Below, in pieces: positions 21,570 through 32,403 of a stretch of 64,000 nt of DNA (position 1 is the first letter of the stretch; the number at the start of each line of letters is the position of its first letter). Under the pieces are notes generated by a model. That model worked only from the letters and a program-made list of their open reading frames with translations. It was not told the DNA's origin and made no database searches. The stretch lies in contig JAALGY010000053.1 in NCBI GenBank assembly GCA_032358165.1, positions 682,001-746,000 on the forward strand, given 5' to 3'. Made by a program: the position numbers and the translations under genes. Origin of the DNA: Diplosphaera chodatii (taxonomy: Eukaryota; Chlorophyta; Trebouxiophyceae; Prasiolales; Stichococcaceae).

Positions 21570-24278
21570 TCAGGCCTGGCCCGACAGCAGGGCGGCGCAC
21601 GATGGGTCTCCCATCTCGTCCGCCAGGCAGTTCACAATCGCGGGCAGGTCGGCGGCCCATGGGTACGCGGCGGTCGTTGCGATTGCAGCCTGCACCGGCG
21701 TGAAGACGCGGCCCCACACAATCATCTTGTACTGCGTGAGCAGCGAGTGCTCGTCGCGCAGCACCGCCCGCAGCGCCTCCAGCCCATCCAGCGCCGCCTC
21801 GTACCCCGCCGCCCCCACATCGCCGCCGTCCGCCACCGGGACTGCCGCCTGCGGGTCACCAATACACACGTGAGTTTCCCGTGCTGTCAATACCTCAATG
21901 TACGACTCGAGCCGCTGAGTGTACCCAGTAAGCCGGTTGGGTGGTATTAGTCATCTGAGTGTACTAATTCGGTAGATTAGTGTACCCAGCCAAATCCACT
22001 TGGGTGGTGTTACTAGTGGATGCCCAGACAGGGTAGTCAACACTGCAGACAGGGGCAACCACTGCAAATCTGGACTGTGACATCCTGAGCTGTGACGTCT
22101 ACTGTGTACGAGCAGGTGGGCGCCTGACGGCGTGGGCCCGCACCTGCAGGGTGGCGACCATGTCGCGGCGCTGGCGGGCCATGCGGCCCAGGACGCGCAG
22201 GTACATCACGCGCAGCTGGCTGAGCTGCTGGCGCTGGTGCGGGGTCACGTTCAGCGCGGCGGCCACCGCGCGCCAGGCGTCGGCGTCTGGCAGCGGCGGC
22301 CGGGGCTCCCCATCCGGCAGGAAGCACAGCAGCGAGGCGTGGCGGTTGGGGCTCGCCGTCTGCAGGCACCCCCGCAATATGCCTGTCTCATATACAAGCC
22401 GGGCGAGGCGCTTGGCTGTGGGGCACTCCACGCCGGGGTGCGCCGCCGCGAAGGCCGACACCTCCGACAGCCCGTCCCGCAGCGCCGTCATGTAGTCCTT
22501 CCACAGCTTGCAGAACTCCAGCCAGGACAACGCCGCCACCTGCTCGCGGGTCAGGTTGATGGGCCGCCCGCCCCGCAGCGTGAAGGTGAGCATGCCCGAA
22601 AGATTGAGGCGCTGCTCCACCATCTGCCGCGTCACCGCGTCCAGCCACCAGGTGTCGGTGTGCAGCGGCGGCGGCGGGCCGCCCGGCGCTGTGTACTTTG
22701 CCTGCAGGCCCACAAACTGCTCCAGGAGCTGGTTCCGGCCCTCTAGCATGGCGTTGCTGGACAGCGCCCGCTCCAGCTGCACCGACAAGTCTGCCAGACG
22801 GCATTCTGTCTCGTGGGTCCCTCCCTGCGCGTCGCAAAACAAACAAACTCAACCTGAGTTGACAGAGATTATCGCGTGCGAGGCTGGGCCGGCGGAGACC
22901 TGGGTGCGGGTACGGTGGGTCCAGCTGTTCCGAGGTTTGGCAGCTGTGCAATCGCTGACAGGGCATGTCAACGGACGACAGCGCCAGCAGCGGCACGATA
23001 CGCGGTCATGTATGCCAGGCGGGTGCAAGGGGACACTGGGCGCGGCCAGAGCGGCCCGCGAAGCTGACGCAACGACGGATGTATGACGTCTGTGCAGGGG
23101 CCAGCGCATGGCTTGCCAGCCACTCCCCAGGGTGCAGGGCGCGTGTGCTCCTGAAAGCGTCCCGCAGCAGTCTGAGCAGCACGTCTCAAGGCTGTAGTGC
23201 GTTTGAGGTTTGCTCACCCGGGCGCTGCCACCCCGACGCAGGCTGCGTCTCCGCTGCACACCCGCCGACCTATCGACCGCCAGGCCACGCAGCGGTGGCC
23301 CATTTTCCGGCGACGGCCGCGGCTGGCCTAGGTTGCTGGTCGCCCGGCCGCCGGTGGGGCTGCAGCGGTCCGGGTCCGGCGAGCTGGGCGACAAATACGC
23401 GGGCTCGCTGCTCCGCCGCTCCCACGGCTCGATCTTCACCCTGTACTCCTCCTGCCGCAGCGACGCCAGGTCACCTGCGACACAAGGCAGATCCTGTCCG
23501 CCATCTGACGCGACAACAAGGTGAAAAGGGGCAGCGGGCGCTGGCTGCCCGTATGCGATAGTACTTGCGGATACGTGGTGTGAAGCTGAGTGGATGGCCG
23601 GGCGGCACGCCTAACGCGCACCCGCATCCGATCGGAAGCCCAGTCCGCTGTGGCCGTGTGCTGTGGAGGCGGCCAGCGTCGACTGCGGCATCGGCGGCAG
23701 CTGCATCTCGTGCCGTCCGCCTGGACTCGGGGAGGCTGCACTGGTCGGCGGAAACGGAGGCAGCGGGGGCTGCTGCTGCACCAGCTGCACCACGCCGGCG
23801 GTCGCATCGCCATCGGGCTGGCTGCTGAATGCGGAGGCCGGCACCGACGCCCTCTGCGGTGCCACGCTCGGCATGTCAGGCAGCGAGATGCCGGGCCCCG
23901 AGAACCCGCCCTCCGCGCTGCCCGGGCCCAGAAAGCCGCCCGCGTCGAGGCTGTCTAGATTGTCCAGCTGCCAGGTGTCCATCTCGTCCTGTCCGCAACA
24001 CACCGCAAACCATCAGCAAAATACAACAGGTAAAAAGCTCCCCCCCTTCGCCTGTGCTGCACAGCCACACATGCACAGCCTCCACCGCTGATCCCGGGCG
24101 ATAGTGCTGCTCTCACCGCCAGATTGTCCAGAAAGGACACGTCCAGCGTGCCATCGCCGCTGTTGAGCTGAGGCAGAATTGGCACATCTGTGGGGGAGAT
24201 GGCGCTGCTCGCCTCCGCGCCGTGCTGCGCCTGAGCGCTACCCAGGTCAGTCATCATCGAGGGCAGCACCAGAGCCAT
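21570..24278 (-). CDS. bZIP-like coiled-coil protein lacking a canonical basic region
   Basis: Exons: 24278-24117, 23988-23622, 23474-23218, 22824-22144, 21848-21570; all in phase, 581 aa. Residues 1-180 are acidic and rich in Ser, Pro and Gln, as in an activation domain. Exon 3 has VKIEPWERRS and ends with a basic run (QRRRSLRRGGSAR). Exon 4 opens with a zipper-like coiled coil (CRLADLSVQLERALSS, then LEGRNQLLEQF). Its remaining 190 residues and exon 5 form a helical domain with Trp-rich patches (LSWLEFCKLWKDYMTALRDG; HSLLTQYKMIVWGRVFTPVQ). This layout resembles algal bZIP factors with long C-terminal domains, but the N-x7-R basic motif is missing. The 393-nt third intron, between the basic run and the zipper, could hide an exon; I found none in phase. 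Function beyond probable dimerisation is unknown. Confidence 0.78.
21918..22010. repeat. imperfect direct repeat inside intron 4 of the bZIP-like gene
   Basis: AGTGTACCCAG occurs at 21918-21928 and 21979-21989, and TTGGGTGGT at 21937-21945 and 22000-22008, giving a period of 61-63 nt. The stretch is AT-richer than its surroundings. Confidence 0.6.
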
Positions 24279-24607
24279 GCAGCGGCGCCGCTGTCACCGC
24301 GGCACGCCAAGGTCCATGACAGTTCGTTTATGTCAACATGATGAGAGCGGCGATAGACACCCCTGCTGCGGCCTGCGTGCCGATCGACGGCACCAATCCT
24401 CAATCGAAGACCAATACACGAGTCTGAGGCCGTCGGACAGCAGTTTGTCATGCATCTGGTGCACGTTTGAGCTGTACCCCGTAATCAGTGTGCAGGGTTT
24501 TGGGCTCGAATAAAGCATGGCGTTGATCTCCGGGCTGAGCATGCATGAGAATGCACCCACATGCGATGCGCATGCACATGCCGTACCCGTGTGACCACAT
24601 GCACATC
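24279..24607. other. short divergent promoter region
   Basis: Only 329 nt separate the start codons of the bZIP-like gene (minus) and the deacetylase gene (plus), so promoters probably overlap. The right part (24538-24607) is packed with ATG and CATG motifs, several in frame with the deacetylase. Confidence 0.6.
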
Positions 24608-27600
24608 ATGTCGCAGGCTCTGCCGAAGGGCAGCGCCGCGCAAGCCAACGGCCTGTGGCATGCTGCACGGCAGCATGTTGCCGCCGCGCGGCAGGTACAA
24701 GCACACCTCAACGTGCGGTCAATTCCATGCTAGACGTGAGGGTGATCGAGTGGGCTGCAATGCAAACAAGACCACCGCGGACAGAGGAGCAGCCGTCTGG
24801 CGACGTGACCTGCTTTGTGCGCTGCAGGCGGGGCCCCGCGCACCTGTCAGATGCCAGAGCACGCTGCAGAGCACCGGTGCAGAGCAGCAGGGTGCGGGCA
24901 CCGGGCGCATCGTCTACGCCGTGGCTGCCGGCACAGAGCACGACAGCCCAGGTGAGGCGGCCCCGCAGCAGTGGATGCGCGGCGCCCTCCGCTCGGCACC
25001 GGCCACATGCCCCCTGTCGTGTGGCAGGACTGCCCGTCTTGCGTACATTCACCGTGAACAACACTGACAGCCGCGATGTCGTGCACGGGTGGCAGGCCAC
25101 CCAGAGTGCGCAGCTCGGGTCCCAGCCATCCTGGAGGCACTGGGTGCGGGTGGCCTGACTGCCGAGGCGCGCCCACAGCAGGTGGGGCCCCTGCTGGGGC
25201 AACACGTTGCCAAGTTGCTTTTGTTCATACTACCAATTTCAGCATTTTTGAATCCAGTTCTGCCTGCTGTGTGTACACATCCGTGTACTTGTTTCCAGAG
25301 GCATCCCATATGCGCTGATTGCTAGCTTATGCGAGTGCAGCTGACCAGCATCCGCTGATCAGTGTCGCACTGCTTGTGCAGCTGATCAACCTCCGGGACT
25401 TTCGGCCAGCAACGTTCTCGCAGCTCACGGCCATTCACAGCGAGAGATACGTCAGCATGCTGGAAGAGGTGTGAACTGCATGGTGCACATCGTGCAGATC
25501 CAGATGTGACTGGCCATCTAAGATGCGTAGGCATTGCTGCTGCCACGCTGCTTTGGATACGCAGTAGCTCAGTCATGTCACTATGCTGCAGGTTGTACAG
25601 AAGAACGCGCCCACGAATGTTGACGCTGACACATACATCACCCCGAGCTCCTTCCAGGACGCCATCAAGGCAAGTGTCCACACACCCATGTGGGGTCGCC
25701 TGCGTGAGAGCGCAAATGAATGAGCACTCACATGACGGTTTCTGGCACCATCTCACAGGCATCTGGCGCTGCCATATCGCTAGTGGATGCCGTCATTGAT
25801 GCTTCAGCCGCATCAGTCCCCGGCGGAGGCAGCACAGCAGGCTTCGGCATTTGCAGACCCCCTGGCCACCATGCAGTGGTGGGCACCAAGCAAGTGCTGG
25901 GGTTGTGGGTGGTTCCCAAGGCCAGCAGCATCATGTATAGGAGGCAACCGCTGCCAGTAGCTGGTAGCTGCTATGCACGTTGGATTGCTGTAGACGCGGT
26001 CAGTGCGAAGAACTGCACTTCATTGCAAGCTTTAGCCCCTTGCAGGCGAAGGGGCCGATGGGTTTCTGCCTGTTCAGCACTATCGCCATCGCGGCACGGC
26101 ACGCGCAACGGCGTGGTTGCCGGCGCATCATGATCTTCGATTTTGATGTGCGCTGCCAGAGTGTCCATGACGTGTGCTGGCCCATCAGCTCCATGCCGCT
26201 GTTGCAAGCAGCCTGACAGCTGCTGAGTGGCGCTGAGTGGTTGGTCCTCGTCATAAGTACTGCCGCAGACAGGGTGGTGCACTCCTCCGCAGGTGCACCA
26301 TGGCAACGGGACGCACGATGTCTTTTATGATGACCCAGACATCCTGTTCGTCAGCACGCACCAGGTGTGACCGCTGGCGACAGATTGCACACACTGGGAG
26401 TGTAGGCGATGCAAGTCACCCGGTCGCCAGGCATGCAATCACAGTTGCTGGTGCTCATCCCTGCAGGCAGGCAGCTTCCCGCAAACGGGCGCGCTGCATG
26501 AAGTCGGCACAGGCGATGGGGAGGGCACCTCCATCAACCTGCCCATACCAGGTGCCCTTCGACTTCCTGCATCGTTGTTGTACAGCACCTGTACCACCCG
26601 ATGGTGCGGGGCCGTGCATCCATGGGGCTGTCTTGACCGAATGCACTATCCTTGTTGCCAGGGGACTCTGGGGATGCTGCCATGCGGGCAGCGCTGGAGG
26701 ACATAGTGTTTCCAGCTGCGGAGCGCTTCCAGCCAGACTTCATCTTGGTGAGCCAGCTGTTTGTTTGTAGAGCGCAACCATGTACATTGACGTCGTCCTG
26801 ATCCCGTGCGCGACTGGCTTCAGACGGGTGTTGCAAGCTAGTGTTCACACCATACCAACCCAATGAAGCTGTTGACCGCGGGCAGGTGTCGGCGGGGTTT
26901 GACGCGCACTGGCGGGACCCGCTGGCGGGGCTGCAGATGCGGACGGCGACGTACCACCACCTGGCGGCGCAGCTGCAGGGCCTGGCGGACCGGCTGTGCG
27001 GCGGCCGCCTGGTGCTGCTGCTGGAGGGCGGCTACGACCTGCGGGTGCGCCGCGAGGGGGTTTAGGGTTTGGAGTTCCTTGCAGCAGTGTGGCGTGAGTT
27101 GCTCAAGACCGAGCCCTCAGCCCGTCAATGTAATGCGTGGGGGCACAGGTGTGCCATAGCCTGCTTGTGTGGTAGGAGTGTAATGTACAGGCGCACAAAT
27201 AGAGTAGTACGAGCATGTGCTGGCGTGCTATGCTGTGGCAGGGGCAGCCAGCCTGCTGACGGTCAGCGGCTCCTTTTGTGCTGAGACGGTAACCGTCAGC
27301 AGGTTCATGTGCATTGAAACCATTGCTTGTCATAAGCCACGTGATGCCCATGCTGTTGCAGGCCCTGGGCTCTGCGGTGGCAGACAGCTTCCGAGGCATG
27401 CTGGGGGAGCCGTCAGCCGACACCTTTAACGCCGACCTGCTGCGCGACGAGCCGCTGGACAAGGTGTGCACGTGTGCAGCATGCTGTGCGCGCTGTGCAT
27501 GAATCATCAGGTCCAAGACATGTGGGTATGCTGGAGTACGTGTCACTCGGGTGATGCATCCATTGTGACCAGCAGCGTCGCTCCAACGATGGCGTGGCAT

Positions 27601-27692
27601 CCCTCGTATGTACAACATGATCATAAAGAGGGTACGCGCATGCGCAGGTGCAAGCGGTTTTGAAGGAGGCGCGCATCATTCATGGCTTGTAG
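24608..27692 (+). CDS. class II-type histone deacetylase with N-terminal presequence
   Basis: Zinc-dependent lysine deacetylase. Exons: 24608-24694, 24828-24951, 25096-25181, 25382-25468, 25592-25669, 25759-25878, 26046-26147, 26293-26364, 26467-26551, 26662-26747, 26886-27044, 27362-27463, 27648-27692; 410 aa. Motifs in order: GRIVYAVAAGTEHDSPG-HPE, RPPGHHAV (about 187-194, His pair), DFD joined to VHHGNGTHD (zinc ligands Asp and His), FVSTHQ-AGSFPQTG, SAGFDAHWRDPLAG (third zinc ligand Asp), LLLEGGYDL. All catalytic residues are present. About 60 residues precede the domain, rich in Ala, Arg and Gln, which suggests organellar import as in plant HDA14-type enzymes; this is inference. Several in-frame upstream ATGs (first at 24545) make the start uncertain. 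Intron 5 has a GC donor (AAG|GCAAGT). Confidence 0.92.
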
Positions 27693-28432
27693 GCAGCTAG
27701 CCTATGATCGGGGTTTGGTGGTGTGGATCAAGGCAGTGGTCATGTTGTGAGCGTGTTGATCTTGGACAATTGGCGCCAGCGTCAGGAGGGTTGATCGTTC
27801 ATGAACATGCAGTTCGTGTCAAAACAAGTACAAATCTGTCGGCTCTGACATGCGCTCCCATTCACCCTCCAGCACCTGGTGCGCTCACGCTCTCAAAAAC
27901 ACCAGTTGCAGTGCTGACATTTGGGGACGCCCCGCCCGAGGCACAGAATGCCACAGAGCTCTCGCCCACGCCGCAACTCATGTGCCTCGGGTATATTATC
28001 CACGCCGCCAGCGTCACAAACGAAGCGGCCCACATCACCGTGCTCCAAAACCAAACGTTGCAGACGGTCAAAATTGCATGGGGCTGCTGCATGCAGCACC
28101 GCACGTGCTGGTGTTGCCTCGCCGCTCATGCACTGGCTCGCTGGGCGTGTCTAGTCTGCATCAGGAGGGACTCGCAGCTCAGGAGATGCTGCCGACCGCT
28201 GCGCCGTCTCCACCGATCAAAACTCTAGGTAGTTTGCAGTGTGTTGGTGCTGCTGCACGGCTCTTAACTGCTGAGGAGCGCCGCAGCGCTGGCAGCAAGC
28301 CCTGTCCACTCCACACCTCTGCTGCACTGTCACATGCCGCCCAGCTGCCACGCACCACCCCTCGAGCCCTGCCGAACCACTGCTCCTCTGAGATGCCACC
28401 CATGTGGGGGCCTCAGCTGCTGTGCGGCGGCG
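27693..28432. other. convergent intergenic region
   Basis: Holds the 3' UTRs of the deacetylase (plus) and plant-type bZIP (minus). Short unconvincing ORFs on both strands; no gene recognised. Confidence 0.55.
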
Positions 28433-30731
28433 TCAGTCGTCAGGGTCGGCGGCTTTCCGCTTGCCGCCCTTCCCCTTCCCGGGCAGCGGCGGCTTGCTGT
28501 CGCTGGCAGGGCGCACGCTGGCCTGGCTGTGGCCCTTGGCCGGGGCCTTGGCAGTCGTAGGCGACGCCTGCAGTGTTGCATCGTGCAGCTGATATCAGGT
28601 GCGCGGACAGCAGGGAGTAGCCATGTGGTCGAGGCATAGATGCAATGTGCCGTTTAGCAGGATTGATGCCAGATTAGGCGCCAAGTTACAAGCGAACTCC
28701 TGTGTCCTGGTGCAGCCCTCCTGACAGCACAACTGCTATGTAGTAAATTGAAATCTGCTGCATGTGCAGTGTGGCGAACCTCGGAGCCGCCCAGCTGCGC
28801 ACGCATCTGCTCGTTCTGGGCGCGCAGCTGCCCGATCTCCTGGTCCTTGCGCTTCAGCTGCGCCCGCGCCGACTCCAGCTCATCCGCCAGCTCCTCCTTC
28901 TCCTCGCTCAGGTTGGCGATCTGCGTGGCGCACACAGTCCCGCCTCAGCACCGGGGTGGTACCAAGAAGACGCTCGTGCTCGCACCGCCATCGTCGCCAG
29001 CGGCCACAGCCAACTGCACACTCGACTGACGCCAGGTGCGGCTGGCGTCAGTCAGGTGCGGCTGTGCACTGCGCATGGCCAGTCTTGCGTGACGTGCGCA
29101 CGCCGCGGCGGCGCACCTGGCCCTGCAGCTCCCCCAGGTGCTCCTGCTTCCGCTTGCGGGACCGCCTGGCCGACTCCCGGTTCGACAGCATCCTGCAGCA
29201 GGTTGCTACATGTGACACCGGGTTGCTGTATGCGATGCGACAGCGAGGCAGGCCAGCAGTGCAATGCAGCCACGAACATGTCTGAATGTTCACTGGACTC
29301 CACAACCTCAACCCTGAAACCTTTGAACGCAGCTGCTGCCTAGCGCCACTGCCAGGAGCGCCCACCTGCGCGCGCGCCGCAGCTCCGCCTTGGCCTGCAG
29401 CTCCTTCTCGCGCTCCGTCATGGGCGCCGCCTGGGGCATGGGCGCCAGGAAGCCGCCGCGCCCGGTGCCGGCTGCCGCCCCGCCGCCGCCGCCGCCGCCC
29501 GCCGCCCCATTGGCCACGCCCCCCGGCGACGCCGCCCGCAGCGGCAGCACCCGCACCGGCTCCGGCGCCGAGACACCTGTTGGTCGGAAGGCACTGATAT
29601 GTGGCGACGTGTTACATTCGACGAGCCAGCTCCACAGGCGCAGCCCGAATGCACTATTGGCATGCAGCATAACACCGCACGACCACGGTGGTTGACGCAC
29701 ATGGGCATGGCGAACAGGCTGGTCAGGGGGCTCTGGACTGCCGCAACGCAGGCGCACCTGTCAGCTGCAGGCTGGAGCTGGTGCTGACGCCTGGGATGGG
29801 CGGCAGCTCCGACGGGAACGAGGGCGGCGGCGGCGAGAAGGCGCTCCCGGCTGACGGCTCCATCTTGCCGCCTCGCCGCAGCCCGCCGCCCCCCTCGTCA
29901 TCGTCGTTCCCTGCAAATTTATCGGATTGTGTGCTGACGTACATGCAGGCTCGTCGCGTTCAGTAGTTACTGGGACACTGTGATCGTCAGGTGAGGCCAG
30001 GGCATAGCCAGGCAAGCTCGGCACCTGCGTTGCCGGCCGCCGGCCGCGCGCCGCTGACGTTGAGCTGGTTGACGGGCAGCAGCTGCCGGAAAAAGTCCAG
30101 GCTGGCGACGCGCGGCACGCCCGAGGCCGGAGCGCCGTTCGCATCCGGAGCTGACGAGGTGGACTGCAGCGCGGCGGCCGCCTGGCTCGCCAGGTTCGCC
30201 TGCAGCGAGTGCAGCTGCGCCGCCTGCGCCGCCAGGTCTGATTGGCTGCCGCCTTGGCCACCGAAGGCGGCGAGGCTGTTGCTGGAGGGGATGCGCTTCA
30301 GGAAGTCCTGCGCAGCAGCATGCATGCGCAGCCAGGTGGGAGGCGGAGTCAGCTGCATAGCAGGGGCCTCGAACGGATCCAGAGATGGACAAGTCTGCTG
30401 AAGCGGGTTCACAGCGAGTAGATGTTTGACTGCACCAAAAGCTGGCTATCATCAGACAGATGGGCTGAGGTGGCACAACTTCACATGGAAGCGGCATACG
30501 GAGCCAAGCTCCGCTGCCGCGGGCGTTTGGGCCTTGTGATAAGCCACTCATGCGCGGGCAGGGGCATTGGTGCCGCCACAACGGCTTTATATGGGAGGAT
30601 AGGGGTGCCCACACCTGGAAAGCCTGCTCGCTGGGACTCCTCGGAAAATCGCCGCCAAGAGAGCCGCCCATGGATCCCATCTTTGTGAGGCCGCCAACTA
30701 TGTCTTCAAACGAGAACGTCTTGGCCTCCAT
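28433..30731 (-). CDS. plant-type bZIP transcription factor
   Basis: Exons: 30731-30615, 30307-30025, 29910-29758, 29576-29366, 29192-29117, 28920-28780, 28567-28433; 371 aa, all in phase. The N-terminus (MEAKTFSFEDIVGGL) leads to AFQ joined to DFLKRIPSSNSL. The DNA-binding domain is split over three exons: TEREKELQAKAELRRARR, then MLSNRESARRSRKRKQEHL, then IANLSEEKEELADELESARA. NRESARRSR is the classic plant basic-region motif (N-x7-R), and the zipper heptads continue for about 50 residues. The C-terminus is short and basic (KGKGGKRKAADPDD), a possible nuclear localisation signal. The exon 2 acceptor could instead be further upstream, just before QTCPSLDPFE, also in phase. It is probably sequence-specific at ACGT-core elements, from family knowledge. 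Confidence 0.92.
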
Positions 30732-31081
30732 CTATGGCCGGACCGACCGAGGCACCCGCTGCGGGCGCCCTGGCACCGTTGTGGACCAGGACTGCTGGGT
30801 CAGCGGCAGACGCGCACCAGGACCGCCCGACAGCGCCGCGGTGCAGCTGCCGAGGCTGCTGTGACAATTGTAGCTCAACTACGGGTCCAGTGGCTGCGTT
30901 AATTGGTGATGGGTGGGCCTGCTGCGTCAGCTCCCCGTCCCAGCTCGCGACATGTGCAGGGACCCACATATGGCGAGGTGCAGTTTGGCTCACGTGCCGC
31001 TGGTTTGGCATGCTCGCAGCACGATTGCCGCCCTGTTCCCACCCTTGCTGCCCACATAGGACTGGCTAACAGGTATTCAAG
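30732..31081. other. divergent promoter region
   Basis: 350 nt between the bZIP start (minus) and the plastid membrane protein start (plus). No gene; presumably shared promoter DNA. Confidence 0.55.
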
Positions 31082-31815
31082 ATGCAGGCCTCAGTGCAGT
31101 GCATCCGCAGCTCTGCTATTCAGCCGCAGCAACGGGCCTTCACGGCAGGTGATGATCTGGATCCTACAGGCTCAATGCGCGGCCAGTTCGGGACAGGGTC
31201 TTGCTGATGCTTAATCGGCTGTAAGTGCACAGCTTGCAAAAGCATGTAGCGCATGGGGGCGTCATAACTTCACTATCTGTTGTGCATGTCAGCGTGCAGC
31301 GCACTGTGACATGACTGACGCTGAGCTGGTGCGCATGCGCAGTACGTCCCAGTCTGCGCTTGTCGAGGAGTCGCACAGTCTGCCAGCCAGTGCGGGCGCA
31401 GCAGAGCAGCGACATCGGCACAGTGGGCCTCGCTGCAGCAGCTGCTGGCATTGTGGCAGCGCCGATCTGCCTGCTCTCCGAGTACACGCTGGCGACGACA
31501 GGGTCTGGTCTGCCACCGGGCCCAGGTGCGCACGTATGCTGGGCTGTAGGTGTGCATAAGCTGACATTGTCCAGGGGAAGCACGCGGCCGATGACACAAT
31601 GCTGTGTTGGGCATGTAGCCGGGCTATATGGTGCCGCTGAGGGCGTGTCGTATCTAGTGATCGTCGGCATCACGGCTTGGAGTCTGTACACCAAGTCGCA
31701 AACGGGCAGCGGGCTGCCGGCGGGGCCCTCAGGGCTGCTGGGCGCCGCTGAAGGCTTTAGCTTCCTCAGCCTTGTCGTTGGCATTGCAGTGGCAGCGCTT
31801 CAGGCCTTCAAATGA
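31082..31815 (+). CDS. small plastid membrane protein with internal repeat
   Basis: Exons: 31082-31148, 31343-31525, 31619-31815; 148 aa, in phase. The N-terminal 50 residues (MQASVQCIRSSAIQPQQRAF, then VRPSLRLSRSRTVCQPVRAQ) look like a chloroplast transit peptide. Three hydrophobic segments follow: one near GTVGLAAAAAGIVAAPICLL, one near VSYLVIVGITAWSLY, one near FSFLSLVVGIAVAAL. Two copies of a motif precede the last two: TGSGLPPGPAGLYGAAEGVS and TGSGLPAGPSGLLGAAEGFS. I recall similar uncharacterised plastid proteins in land plants but cannot name the family. It is likely a thylakoid or envelope membrane protein; function unknown. Confidence 0.8.
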
Positions 31816-32403
31816 TAGGTTTGACACTTGACACCGTTGCTCTGGACTGTGCACATTGCAAGGTTGAAGCTTGTGGAATGTATCTGCACTGCCCTGATTA
31901 ACGAGAAGTAAGTATGATGGCAGTCGGCATGCTAGTGAGCGAGCTACGCACACACACAAGTGCATAACATGCTGAACGCCTACTACTTGTCCTTCGCAGC
32001 TTCATCATGCTCGCTGTCCTGTGGCAAATGCTGACCACGCAGCGTAGACTGCGATGACCATGTCGAATTGCCTGTCATTTCTACGCCTGTATCATTGCGC
32101 CGTCTCAGGCTGGCGCCTGCAGCCAGTGCACTAAACATCAGCAGCTGCAGTCACCTATACCTCAGTATGGCTTCTCATGCAAGGTGCACGCTGTACGCGT
32201 CAGCACCGCAGGGAACACACCACGACCTGTGGACGATGCTGACGACTGCTGGGCCCGGTGCATCGGGCTGCGCACTGCCGCGATGGTGTCCTGCGTGCGA
32301 CGCGGGGCCTCCGCAGCAAACTGCACGCAGCACACAGCAGCTGTTGCAAGGCCGTGGTCCTGGGGCTGGTTGTTGCCATTTCTGTGGTGCTTGCAGGTAT
32401 TGG
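31816..32403. other. convergent intergenic region
   Basis: 3' UTRs of the plastid membrane protein gene (plus) and RHD3 gene (minus). Open frames at 32444-32162 on the minus strand might supply an extra 3' exon of RHD3, which I could not confirm. Confidence 0.5.

Noticed and set aside
22132..22746. 204-codon plus-strand ORF
   Set aside because: Antisense to exon 4 of the bZIP-like gene, whose zipper and Trp-rich helices are on the minus strand.
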